A DNA stretch of 38,879 nt from an uncultured Eubacteriales bacterium (GTDB taxonomy: Bacteria; Bacillota; Clostridia; Saccharofermentanales; Fastidiosipilaceae), in the NCBI GenBank assembly GCA_902373515.1, contig CABKML010000013.1, forward strand, positions 1 to 38,879, written 5' to 3'. The notes under the pieces are model-generated. The model searched no databases. It was not told the DNA's origin and saw nothing but the letters and a program-made list of their open reading frames with translations. This document shows, piece after piece, positions 1 through 7,895 of the stretch (its first letter is position 1; each line of letters starts with the position of its first letter). The position numbers were made by a program, and so were the translations under genes.

Positions 1-939
1 TTTTTTTTCTTCCTGGTTGTGATATGTCGAAGCGTGCATATTCAAGGCTCCCATCCAAGCAGTAATGGTACGTTTATCAGCCATTAATTCACTTTCCGAA
101 AGCACCGGCAATGATAATTTATCGCTGTTAAGTGTTGACTTTTCTGCCTGTAATTCTTGGGCATCATGCGCCAAAGTTTCAACTAAATGCAAATTGGCCA
201 TATAACGTGCAGGCAACGGCAAACTTGCAAAATCCCAAGCTGCCAATTTAAGAGCCGGTAATAGAGCCTGAAAAATTAAAACGGTATATTCCGCATCATT
301 CAAAGCGTCATGATAACCTTCTTGTACTATAATGTTCAGATGTTCAATCGCACTTTTAACAGAATGTGTACCGGCCGTATCTCCACTGAACAAATCATAC
401 AGTCGCTGAATATCGACAAAATTAGCCGGTAAAATTCCGCATAAATCATAATAATTAAGATTACTGATCAGAGGCGGTGCATCGGAAGTACTCCAAGTAC
501 CGAAGAGGATTTCCGCTTGTGCCAAAGCCTGTTGTAAAGCGACAAAATCCCAATTTTCGGCAGTTTCCAATGATAAATGCTGAACAGCGGCTATTTTTTC
601 CTGTTCCGGCGTCGGCAATTGCTTCCAAATCCAGTAATAAAAATCTCTGACAGCCTGGATAAAAACCGGCGCTTTATATAATGTAGCACAATCAATTTTT
701 GTCAGGCGTTCAACATATTTATTGATTTTAGGATAAATTTGCGGCCTGATTTTAGTATTAAAGCGATCCAGTATTTCCAAATTTTCATTAATGCTGACGG
801 CCCCTATTTGAAAAATTTCAAAAGAAGGTATTTTTTTGCCCGTATCATGGGCAAAACGTTTAGCAACACGAGGTTTACCTACCTCCTCATAGCGGCCGCT
901 GGCCATATTCCACTCCAGATCGAAAACAATATAGATCAT
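1..939 (-). CDS. DEDDh-family 3'-5' exonuclease (3' end cut by window edge)
   Basis: Read on the minus strand from ATG at 939, the frame stays open for 313 codons to the window edge, so the C-terminus is missing. It begins MIYIVFDLEWN, where the Asp and Glu of DLE are exonuclease motif I. TWSTSDAPPL in the middle resembles the motif II region, and HDALNDAEYT matches motif III (HxAxxD). This is the DnaQ/KapD/ERI-1 type of two-metal 3'-5' exonuclease acting on DNA or RNA ends. An in-frame stop TAA lies 8 codons upstream of the start and AGGAAG lies about 13 bases before it, which fixes the start. It is divergent from the methyltransferase gene at 1048. Family-level assignment is firm; substrate is unknown. 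Confidence 0.85.
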   Translation of the reverse strand, partial: MIYIVFDLEWNMASGRYEEVGKPRVAKRFAHDTGKKIPSFEIFQIGAVSINENLEILDRFNTKIRPQIYPKINKYVERLTKIDCATLYKAPVFIQAVRDFYYWIWKQLPTPEQEKIAAVQHLSLETAENWDFVALQQALAQAEILFGTWSTSDAPPLISNLNYYDLCGILPANFVDIQRLYDLFSGDTAGTHSVKSAIEHLNIIVQEGYHDALNDAEYTVLIFQALLPALKLAAWDFASLPLPARYMANLHLVETLAHDAQELQAEKSTLNSDKLSLPVLSESELMADKRTITAWMGALNMHASTYHNQEEKK

Positions 940-982
940 CAGTTGCTCAAATTCTTCCTGTTAATTACAAACTTTACGTCTC

Positions 983-990
983 ATTATAAT
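983..990. promoter_or_regulatory. Shared palindromic -10 for divergent genes
   Basis: ATTATAAT is self-complementary and provides a TATAAT -10 hexamer on both strands: plus strand 985-990 towards the methyltransferase, minus strand 988-983 towards the exonuclease. Neither side has a good -35 hexamer at 16-18 bases. It lies in the 108-base gap between the two divergent starts. Seen in sequence; promoter function is inferred. Confidence 0.4.
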
Positions 991-1047
991 GTAATATTAA
1001 AGAAAGGAAAAACAGCAAACATTTAAAAGGCGGAAGACAACATTTAT

Positions 1048-2373
1048 ATGGACATTGCAAACAAAAATATTATAGCTGTCATCAGTCAATCTGATTATGC
1101 GGAACAGGCTTATCAGCAAGCCCGTAATATTCTTTTAGAAAATTCACTGGTAGAAGACGTAACATTAATTCACTGCTTAAATCACCAAAAAGGTGCCGCA
1201 AGAGCTATAACAGTTTTAGCTGTCTCCCTAAACCAAAATGTTTCACGTGAAACATTTAGAGAAAGTATTTTACTTTCCCTAGTTAATGATGTCGCTAAAA
1301 GTTGTTTTGTTCTGCAAGTGTTGCAGCCTGCCGCTTTTCAAGAAAATTTACCCTCGACGGAATTATCAGACTATATTTTGCAATTTATTTCTTTTAATAA
1401 TTGTGCAAATGTTCATTACATCAATTGTCGAACCGATTTAAAGCATGCGGAATATCGCGATTTTCAAAGTGAATTGGAGAAGCAAGGTATTATTATCAGC
1501 AATAATTTTTCGGATGCGACAACACCATGGCTGATTTACAAAGAAAATTGCTGTTTAATCGGGTCGGAAATTTGTACAATATCGAACAGTCGATCCGATT
1601 ATCTTTTAGATTTGTGGCCTTCTGTAAAAGCAAAATCCGCCGGCGCCTCTGTTTCCGCTGCTGCTTCTGCCGCGTCCGAGGGCGAGGTCGAGAGCAAGGG
1701 TAAAGGCGAGACCGAGGTTGAGATTGCCCAAATTACACGTGCAACTTATAAAATTACGGAATTATTTGCTCGTTTAAGTTGCTTAAATAATTTGTCGACA
1801 ATCTCTAAGCACGAACAATCAGGTCAAGTTCTTCCTTATACGCATATAAAATCGGATAATAAACACCTTACACGCTCGTTTTTTCAATCTTTGACAGTTT
1901 GGCAGGCAGCATCACCCGTAGCTATTGATCTTGGAGCAGCTCCCGGAGGTTGGACCCAATTTCTTTTAAATAAAGGTTATAAGGTTCTGGCTATTGATCC
2001 TGAAGCTCTAAAAATTCCGCAACAGGCCAATTTACTGCATTTTCAAGGTTTCAGCGATCAATTTTGTCAATTGCTTTTGCAAAATCAAGCAAGTAATCAT
2101 CTGGATTTTCCGCTAATTGATTTGTTAGTTAACGATATGAAATTAACTCCGCGTCAAAGCTTAATGTTAACTGCGGAATTAAGTCCTTTTGTCAAGAAAA
2201 ACGCCTTTATTTGCCTGACTTTGAAATTATTAAACGAACCGAAAATCGCTAAACAGTTAAGTTCAATTAAGAATTGTCTGGCAGACAAATTTTCCGACTA
2301 TAAATTAGTCTATTTTCGGCAATTAGCCTGTAATCGGCAAGAAATTACAGCTGTTTTGCAGAAGCTCGTTTGA
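1048..2373 (+). CDS. FtsJ/RlmM-like SAM-dependent methyltransferase
   Basis: A 441-residue protein with a C-terminal Rossmann methyltransferase domain. AIDLGAAPGGW (from about residue 292) is the SAM-binding motif I. D363 in NDMK, K393 in LTLKL and E432 in NRQEIT match the D, K and E of the K-D-K-E tetrad of RrmJ/FtsJ-type 2'-O-ribose methyltransferases; the first Lys is not evident around LTRSFFQSL. The architecture, with a long N-terminal region, recalls RlmM, which methylates C2498 of 23S rRNA, but the N-terminus is not clearly recognisable. Residues 194-225 are a low-complexity, GC-rich Ala/Ser then Glu/Lys linker. A perfect parS site sits inside the coding sequence at 1239-1254. Its 3' end overlaps the convergent gene by 29 bases. 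Substrate is inferred only. Confidence 0.8.
   Translation: MDIANKNIIAVISQSDYAEQAYQQARNILLENSLVEDVTLIHCLNHQKGAARAITVLAVSLNQNVSRETFRESILLSLVNDVAKSCFVLQVLQPAAFQENLPSTELSDYILQFISFNNCANVHYINCRTDLKHAEYRDFQSELEKQGIIISNNFSDATTPWLIYKENCCLIGSEICTISNSRSDYLLDLWPSVKAKSAGASVSAAASAASEGEVESKGKGETEVEIAQITRATYKITELFARLSCLNNLSTISKHEQSGQVLPYTHIKSDNKHLTRSFFQSLTVWQAASPVAIDLGAAPGGWTQFLLNKGYKVLAIDPEALKIPQQANLLHFQGFSDQFCQLLLQNQASNHLDFPLIDLLVNDMKLTPRQSLMLTAELSPFVKKNAFICLTLKLLNEPKIAKQLSSIKNCLADKFSDYKLVYFRQLACNRQEITAVLQKLV
1239..1254. promoter_or_regulatory. parS: parS centromere site
   Basis: TGTTTCACGTGAAACA is a perfect 16-base palindrome identical to the Bacillus-type parS consensus bound by Spo0J/ParB. It lies inside the methyltransferase coding sequence, encoding part of NVSRETF. 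It is about 3.4 kb left of dnaA, and the window also encodes the cognate ParA and ParB. ParB would load here, spread as a CTP clamp and recruit ParA and SMC. Confidence 0.95.
1627..1722 (+). repeat. Low-complexity GC-rich in-frame linker
   Basis: This stretch of the methyltransferase gene encodes residues 194-225, composed almost only of Ala, Ser, Gly, Lys, Glu and Val, rich in AAS steps and then EGE/KGK/ETE steps. Its codons (gcc, ggc, gag, gtc) are much richer in G+C than the flanking sequence. It is likely a flexible linker between the N-terminal region and the methyltransferase domain. Confidence 0.7.
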
Positions 2374-3799
2374 TTAACGCTGTGAAAAAGTTTTCTGTCC
2401 ATTCGTAATCGCCGCTTAACATAATACGATGTAAGGTGCTGAAAATATTACGATTAACATAGCCGCTGATTACCTGTTTTTGCCGATTTAACGGATTAAC
2501 TGTTATTTGACTGACAGCAGTTCCCAAAGACGGACTTAATAAAACAGATTGATTAAATAAAGACAATATCGGCGTTAAAGCCGGGGCCAAGCAATTGCTG
2601 TTGAGCGGATTAATTACGGCATAGCGATAATTTTGCCCGTAATATTGCAAAAATTCCGCTTTTTGAGGAATTATTTTACATAGAGGATAATAATCGCCTG
2701 CGCCTGCGCCGGCGACAGCAGCATGTGTTACCGCACCTTCCGTTAAATAAACATGTGCCGCATCCTGCGCCACGAAAAGCAGACCCTTTTGATAAGCTTG
2801 CATTAATTCTTTGCGCATATCCCGATTGTATGTAAGCTGCGGCAAAAATTTCGCTAAATTGTTGGAACACAGCCAAACAGCACTACATTCAGGCGGCAAC
2901 AACCTGTCTCTCAAAGGGCTGAAGGGACGCCAATCAATGCCAAGCTGTTTCAAAAATTGCAATTCATAATCATCATAAGCATTAAAAGCTTCATCATAAG
3001 CCAATGCAACTTTAATTTTCTTTTGCAAAAGACCGGCATTCAATAATTTGCGATAAATATTGCGTGTCAATTGTAATAAATCCTGCTCGTAATCAGCCGT
3101 AAAAGGTATTAATTTCCGGAAAATAGCAGACCAAACGTTATCGTCGCACAATTGCGTGTTATACAAAATAATTTTTAAATTATATCTTTCCTGTAACAAA
3201 CTCTGCCAAGCACTTAATTCATCCTCCAAGAGATTAAATACGGCAAAACCCAATACATTTTTTTGCAAATATCCCTGTTTGTAGTATTCGTCCAGAATCA
3301 ACAAACTCTGTTTATTTAATAAATTTCCATCTAAGCAAAGAATAATTTTAGCTTTAATTTTTTCTGCCAGATACCAACTTGAAGCAATATCGGCATACAT
3401 ATCATTTTTTCTTTTATTCTGCCACTTTTTCAAAGAATTTAACAAAGGATCACAACAGCCGGCCAAACCGTTAATCAGTGAACTTTTACTGAAAAATAAA
3501 TGTAGCGCCTCTCCGGAATACTCGCTGTTCAAAATAGCAGAAAAGTCGGAATTGTTCAGCAAAATCGGATCAAGATAATTAACTTTCTGCACTGATTGCA
3601 AAACTTCGATTAAATCGCTTTCCGCATAAGAACAGAACAAACGACATTCTGCGTTTCCCGCCTCGTCGGCAACTGTTCCAATGGTTTCTGTCGGTAAATT
3701 AGCTATGATTGTTTTAGCTAAATCACGATAATAGTAATTTAACGCTCTATTGTTATTAGCTTCTAAAGCTGTAAAAATTAAGCTGCCGTTTACCGACAT
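2345..3799 (-). CDS. Degenerate cobyrinate a,c-diamide synthase-like (CbiA/CobB) protein lacking catalytic residues
   Basis: A 484-residue protein from the preferred ATG at 3799 (AGGCAG about 8 bases upstream); an in-frame ATG at 3862 would add 21 residues but lacks a ribosome site. The middle resembles the CbiA ATPase half (YADIASSWYLAEKIKAKIIL then LDGNLL). The C-terminal half resembles its class I glutamine amidotransferase: VALAYDEAFNAY, then FSPLRDRLLP. However, the Walker A loop is absent at the N-terminus (SLIFTALEANNNRALNYYY), the nucleophile motif AECGG reads AQDAA (2756-2770), and the final His region reads GYVNRNIF instead of a yxHlH type. It should therefore have no ATP-driven or glutaminase activity. 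The gene is intact with no frameshifts. No other cobamide genes are present. A binding or regulatory role is possible but unknown. Confidence 0.75.
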   Translation of the reverse strand: MSVNGSLIFTALEANNNRALNYYYRDLAKTIIANLPTETIGTVADEAGNAECRLFCSYAESDLIEVLQSVQKVNYLDPILLNNSDFSAILNSEYSGEALHLFFSKSSLINGLAGCCDPLLNSLKKWQNKRKNDMYADIASSWYLAEKIKAKIILCLDGNLLNKQSLLILDEYYKQGYLQKNVLGFAVFNLLEDELSAWQSLLQERYNLKIILYNTQLCDDNVWSAIFRKLIPFTADYEQDLLQLTRNIYRKLLNAGLLQKKIKVALAYDEAFNAYDDYELQFLKQLGIDWRPFSPLRDRLLPPECSAVWLCSNNLAKFLPQLTYNRDMRKELMQAYQKGLLFVAQDAAHVYLTEGAVTHAAVAGAGAGDYYPLCKIIPQKAEFLQYYGQNYRYAVINPLNSNCLAPALTPILSLFNQSVLLSPSLGTAVSQITVNPLNRQKQVISGYVNRNIFSTLHRIMLSGDYEWTENFFTALIKRASAKQL

Positions 3800-3873
3800 A
3801 TTTTTTCTGCCTGTTCTTTCTGCCGTCATCCTGTAACTGTCCGGCTGTACTTTGCCGTACATTTAATTATTCT

Positions 3874-3879
3874 ATTATA
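3874..3879 (-). promoter_or_regulatory. Candidate -10 for the CbiA-like gene
   Basis: TATAAT on the minus strand. The expected transcription start, near 3867, leaves only about 5 bases before ATG 3862 but about 68 before ATG 3799, which supports the latter as the translation start. No good -35 is seen. Confidence 0.4.
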
Positions 3880-3939
3880 TGTTTATATTAGCACATATAA
3901 AATTTTTCACGGCAATTTCTCGACTTTCAGAAAGTATAT

Positions 3940-3945
3940 TATAAT
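3940..3945 (+). promoter_or_regulatory. Candidate -10 for the vanZ-like/dnaA unit
   Basis: TATAAT, 29 bases before the VanZ-like start codon and the only evident promoter upstream of dnaA. A -35 at the right spacing is poor (TTCTCG at 3917). Confidence 0.4.
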
Positions 3946-3974
3946 GAAAGGAATTAAGAGCGGAGTAATAAAGC

Positions 3975-4700
3975 ATGTTATATCGTAATTATGAAATTTT
4001 AATCGGTTTTTGGCCTTTACTGGTCATAACAAGTATTGTCTTTTTGCTTGAAATCTGGTTACAAGTTTACCATAGGCAGAAATTCAATGTTTTCGTCCGG
4101 CGTTTAGGAATAATAGCTTATACTTTTATACTATTAAGTACATTATTCTTTCCTATCACCATCTCCGACAGCCGTTTAACTCTTACCTCAGCTTTTGAAC
4201 ATATCAGTAAAATTCCATTGTTACCTTTAATTGACGGTGCCTTTTTATCATTCGTGGCTGCTCATAAAGGTGATTTCAGCGTTCTTAAAACTTTCCTCAG
4301 TGCCGCTTCCTATCATTTGCTGATATTGGTTCCTTTAGCCTATTTCATACGTCGAGAAAATAAAACTGCAGCTTCTTTTAACATTTGGTTGAGTACCGTA
4401 GCTTTCAGTATTATTGCTCAGATAATTCGTTTACTTTTGAATATTTTCAGCGGATTTTTCTTCTTCGACGTCAACATTAATCATGTTATTCTGAATATTA
4501 TAGGTTCGGCCTTTATTTTGACAGTTATGCACTTTGTCCGCAAAAATTACTTGAAAAATCGCGGTTACAATTGGAAAAACAGAGGTCCGCACAATCTTGC
4601 TCAGACAATGGCTGTCAAGAAATTTTTGAATAAAAAGATTAAGGAAAACAGTGAAAATTATCGCGGACAAAAAATTACTCGTCGCACGAAATGGAACTGA
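3975..4700 (+). CDS. VanZ-like integral membrane protein
   Basis: 241 residues with about five hydrophobic segments (near 9-27, 43-60, 107-128, 137-160 and 165-187) and a basic C-terminal tail of about 50 residues. NHVILNIIGSAFIL matches the signature DiDDvilNtiGa of VanZ-like proteins, a family named for the teicoplanin-resistance accessory protein but of mostly unknown function. GGAG about 9 bases before the ATG supports the start. Its stop codon lies inside the dnaA start region (overlap 4691-4700), so the two are likely cotranscribed. This place before dnaA is normally held by rpmH on the opposite strand. Membrane location is clear; role is unknown. Confidence 0.7.
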   Translation: MLYRNYEILIGFWPLLVITSIVFLLEIWLQVYHRQKFNVFVRRLGIIAYTFILLSTLFFPITISDSRLTLTSAFEHISKIPLLPLIDGAFLSFVAAHKGDFSVLKTFLSAASYHLLILVPLAYFIRRENKTAASFNIWLSTVAFSIIAQIIRLLLNIFSGFFFFDVNINHVILNIIGSAFILTVMHFVRKNYLKNRGYNWKNRGPHNLAQTMAVKKFLNKKIKENSENYRGQKITRRTKWN

Positions 4701-6346
4701 ATATGAATTTAAGTGGAAATTTGAATTTAGATAATGAACAGGCTGCTTTAGCCGGCAGTATATGGCACAATGCCCTCAAAATTATTCAACCTCAGTTGGC
4801 AAAAATGTTATTTGTCACGTGGGTCGAACCTCTTGTTCCTTTTTATGTTGATGAAAATTACCTTTATCTTGCAGTACAGGATAATTTTTCTTATCGTTAT
4901 TTGTTGAAGTATGTCAATTTATTCGAAGAAGCTTTAGCTGCCTCCAATTCTTTCAAATTACAAGTAAAACTATTTGTCGGTAACGAAGGCATGCAGCAGG
5001 CTTTAGCTTCTATTAAAGCTTCTACGTTTAATAATTCGACAGATAATCAATCTCAAGTATCTGATCCCGGACAGCCGAATCTTCCGCTTGATTCTAATAA
5101 TACCGCCCGAAAAGATACGCAGAAAACTGCAATTAATAATACAACAGAAACTTCCACAGCCGAATCTGCAGGCGGATATGTGACAGTAGAACGTACATCA
5201 TCTCCAACATCGACAAAAACTACGACAGCGCCGACGCAGACAATATCGTCCGCAAATCAAACAACGAATAGCTCACCTCTTGCTGCCGAAATAGTTGTTA
5301 ATCCTCTATATCAGCAACACTTTCGCCGAGATTACAGATTTGATAATTTTATAGTTGGTCCGAATAATACTATGGCTCATGCCGCTTGTTTAGCCATAGC
5401 CAATTCCTATTTCAATCCGGGACAAAAACCATATAACCCTCTATTTCTGTACGGCGGCAGCGGTCTAGGTAAAACTCATCTTTTGAATGCCGTCGGTAAT
5501 ATGGTCATGCAACATCGCCCGAATACCAAAATTTTGTATTTGCAGACGGAAGAATTTGTAAATGAGTTTATTGCCACAATCCGCAAGCAGAATTATAACG
5601 TTTTCCGCAATAAATACCGTAACTGCGATTTATTGTTGATTGACGACATTCAATTCATTGAAGGCAAAGAACAGATGCAGGAAGAATTTTTCTACACTTT
5701 CAACGCTTTATACGAAAATAACTCCTATATCATAATTACTTGCGATAAACATCCCCGCTACCTTGTAACCTTGGAAGATCGCCTCAAAACGCGCTTTCTT
5801 TCCGGTTTAGCCTGTGATATTAATCCACCGACTTATGAAACTCGCATGGCAATTTTACAGGCACGGGCTCAAAGTCTGCAGGAAAATATTGATCCTGATA
5901 TTATCAGTTATATTGCCAAAAACATCAGCCTTAATATTCGTGAATTGGAAGGTGCTCTGAATAGTGTTCTGGCTATAAAACACTTATCCGGTTATATCAA
6001 TTTAGCCCTCGCGCAAAAGGCCCTCGAACCGGTAATTAAACGTAATATGGAAAAAACTGTTTCACCCGATTTTATCGCCGATGTAGTTGCTAATTACTAT
6101 AATGTTTCCAAGGCTCAGTTATACTCGCGCTGCAAGGAAAGTAAATTCACCTATCCTCGTCATATTGCTATGTATTTTTGTCGTGAACTGCTCGATATGA
6201 CTTATGCCGATATTTCACAAGCTTTTAATCGCAGTGATCATACAACGACGCGGAATGCCTGCTTGAAAATCGCCAAATCTTTAAGTTCCGATTTGCAACT
6301 GCAAAAAGAACTGGCAAATATTCAAAAAAGTTTACACGAACAATAG
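4691..6346 (+). CDS. dnaA: Chromosomal replication initiator DnaA
   Basis: 551 residues. Domain I (about 20-105) starts IWHNALKIIQPQL; domain II is a long Ser/Thr/Asn/Gln-rich linker (about 110-200); domain III is the AAA+ ATPase beginning NPLYQQHFRRDYRFDNFIVG, with Walker A GGSGLGKTH (about 255) and Walker B LLIDDIQFI; domain IV ends with the DNA-binding signature DHTTTRNACLKI. It binds DnaA boxes in oriC and melts the origin. At 551 residues it is longer than many family members (about 440-470), because of the linker. The start may be ATG 4691 or ATG 4703, two bases after the upstream stop; neither has a good Shine-Dalgarno sequence, which suggests translational coupling to the VanZ-like gene. 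Identity is certain. Confidence 0.98.
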   Translation: MELNMNLSGNLNLDNEQAALAGSIWHNALKIIQPQLAKMLFVTWVEPLVPFYVDENYLYLAVQDNFSYRYLLKYVNLFEEALAASNSFKLQVKLFVGNEGMQQALASIKASTFNNSTDNQSQVSDPGQPNLPLDSNNTARKDTQKTAINNTTETSTAESAGGYVTVERTSSPTSTKTTTAPTQTISSANQTTNSSPLAAEIVVNPLYQQHFRRDYRFDNFIVGPNNTMAHAACLAIANSYFNPGQKPYNPLFLYGGSGLGKTHLLNAVGNMVMQHRPNTKILYLQTEEFVNEFIATIRKQNYNVFRNKYRNCDLLLIDDIQFIEGKEQMQEEFFYTFNALYENNSYIIITCDKHPRYLVTLEDRLKTRFLSGLACDINPPTYETRMAILQARAQSLQENIDPDIISYIAKNISLNIRELEGALNSVLAIKHLSGYINLALAQKALEPVIKRNMEKTVSPDFIADVVANYYNVSKAQLYSRCKESKFTYPRHIAMYFCRELLDMTYADISQAFNRSDHTTTRNACLKIAKSLSSDLQLQKELANIQKSLHEQ

Positions 6347-6611
6347 TTTGTGGAAAATTATGTGGATACTTCGGTTAATTCATTTTGTTGATTTATCCGT
6401 TTTTATAAATGCAACAAATTTTCCCCAAAAAGGCTCAACGAAATTTCGGGCTGAAAAAGAAGAAACTCACAATGCCCTTTTTGCTTTTTAGCGTAATTTT
6501 CTCGTAAAACAGCTGTAATTTTCCACATTAACCACAAAGCATAATAATAAGAGTGATTAAATTAATTAGATTGAATGTTTCAGGCCTGCACCTTTAATTT
6601 TACAAATTCCA

Positions 6612-6620
6612 TGTGGATAA
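6612..6620 (-). promoter_or_regulatory. Perfect DnaA box
   Basis: TGTGGATAA on the plus strand, TTATCCACA on the minus strand, matching the consensus TTATNCACA. It sits 71 bases upstream of the dnaN -10 hexamer, so DnaA bound here could also affect dnaN transcription. Confidence 0.9.
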
Positions 6621-6667
6621 AATATTCAATCTGTTTGTAATATAACAGAAACATTCCGGCATGCCTG

Positions 6668-6696
6668 CTTACATTCAAGCGGAAGTTTGCTATAAT
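6668..6696 (+). promoter_or_regulatory. dnaN promoter
   Basis: CTTACA (-35), 17-base spacer, TATAAT (-10) preceded by TGC, giving an extended -10. The leader to the dnaN ATG is about 30 bases and contains AGAGGAA. Confidence 0.75.
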
Positions 6697-6733
6697 TATT
6701 GTAGAGTATTTTCTGAAAGCAAGAGGAATTCAT

Positions 6734-7852
6734 ATGCGTATTGTTTGCCCGAAAAATCTATTACATCAAGCTACTAACTATGTTTTACGTGCCGTATCGG
6801 GTAAGAGCGGTAACGATATTTTAGATAACGTTTATTTGTCGGCGGACGCAACGAAAGGGCGTTTAACACTACGCGGATATGATATGGAATGTGGTATTGA
6901 AACGGTTATACCGGCTGATGTGCAGGAGGCCGGGGATATATTGGTACCGGCACGTCTTTTAGGCGATATTGCGGCCAAATTGGAAGACGGCGATGTGACT
7001 ATTGATTGCGACGACAGCTATAAAACAATAATTACCGCAGGTAAAAGTAAATTCAACTTTATGACCAGACCGAGTACCGATTATCCGAGTTTACCCGAAA
7101 TTGAAACAACTTTGACTTTTACAATGCCACAGGAGCGCCTGCAGAAATTGATTAAACAGTCAATTATTGCTGTTAGTACCGATTTGTCACGGCCGGCTTT
7201 TAACGGCATTTTGTTCAATGCTGCCGACAATAATTTGGAATTGGTAGCGATTGACGGCTTCCGCCTGGCTATCAGCAGACATGAATACGATGAAAGAATG
7301 AATAAACCGGCGGAGAATTTCAAACTTTTAATCCCCGGTAAAGCTTTGAAAATGTTGCAACCGATGCTGGGTGCCGATGAATTGCTGACAATCAAGGTTG
7401 ACAGCAAGCAGGTCGAGTTCAATTTGGGCGATGTGAAATTGATCAGTCGTCTGTTGACAAATGCTTTTATGAAATATGAGAACTTATTGAAAAATGAGGG
7501 TGATACTAATATCGTCATCAATCGCAGTCAATTTTTGGCAGGTTTGGAAAGAATGCTGCTGATTATGAATGTTTCCGATCGACGTTTGCCTATTCGTTTA
7601 CAAAGTAAAGATGAAAACATTCTGAGTATCGATGTTGTTTCGGAAAAAGGTCAGGCACACGAAGATATTGCTATTTCCGCTACCGGTAAGGATATTGATA
7701 TTGATTACAATCCTACTTATTTTACGGAAGCTTTGAGAGTTATCGAAGATGAAACTATTCAAATTAATTTTTCCGGCAGTTTAGGTCCGTGCATTATTAA
7801 GCCTTTAAGCGGAGATGAGTACGAATTTTTAATTTTGCCTTTGCGTCGTTAA
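6734..7852 (+). CDS. dnaN: DNA polymerase III beta sliding clamp
   Basis: 372 residues, the normal length for the clamp. The three repeated clamp folds are recognisable: an N-terminal part with YLSADATKGRLTLRGYDME, a central part with TMPQERLQKLIKQ followed by RPAFNGILF, and the C-terminal signature YNPTYFTEALRVI ending in EYEFLILPLRR. As a dimer it encircles DNA and tethers DNA polymerase III and repair proteins. The ATG at 6734 follows AGAGGAA at a good distance and has its own promoter in oriC. Downstream, recF begins 43 bases later, probably in the same transcript; the small RNA-binding gene yaaA often found between them is absent. Confidence 0.97.
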   Translation: MRIVCPKNLLHQATNYVLRAVSGKSGNDILDNVYLSADATKGRLTLRGYDMECGIETVIPADVQEAGDILVPARLLGDIAAKLEDGDVTIDCDDSYKTIITAGKSKFNFMTRPSTDYPSLPEIETTLTFTMPQERLQKLIKQSIIAVSTDLSRPAFNGILFNAADNNLELVAIDGFRLAISRHEYDERMNKPAENFKLLIPGKALKMLQPMLGADELLTIKVDSKQVEFNLGDVKLISRLLTNAFMKYENLLKNEGDTNIVINRSQFLAGLERMLLIMNVSDRRLPIRLQSKDENILSIDVVSEKGQAHEDIAISATGKDIDIDYNPTYFTEALRVIEDETIQINFSGSLGPCIIKPLSGDEYEFLILPLRR

Positions 7853-7895
7853 ATGTCAGGTATTTGCATTTGCAATAATTTTGAGAATAGCTTCT

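Larger units (their letters stand above)
6347..6733. other. oriC: Probable oriC: dnaA-dnaN intergenic region with DnaA boxes
   Basis: A 387-base non-coding gap in the classic origin position. A perfect DnaA box TTATCCACA lies on the minus strand at 6612-6620. One-mismatch boxes are at 6349-6357 (minus, TTTTCCACA), 6361-6369 (minus, GTATCCACA), 6519-6527 (plus, TTTTCCACA) and 6528-6536 (plus, TTAACCACA), so they form two close pairs and one single. The stretch 6540-6580 is almost pure A/T with few G, a candidate unwinding element next to the central pair. The dnaN promoter is at the right end. Confidence 0.85.

Noticed and set aside
739..1026. Plus-strand frame of 95 codons at the left edge
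   Set aside because: It lies opposite the exonuclease gene, whose catalytic motifs are clear, and has no recognisable features.
6426..6487. AAAAAGGC / GCCCTTTTT as a dnaA terminator
   Set aside because: Arms are separated by a loop of over 40 bases and match imperfectly, so a terminator is not supported.
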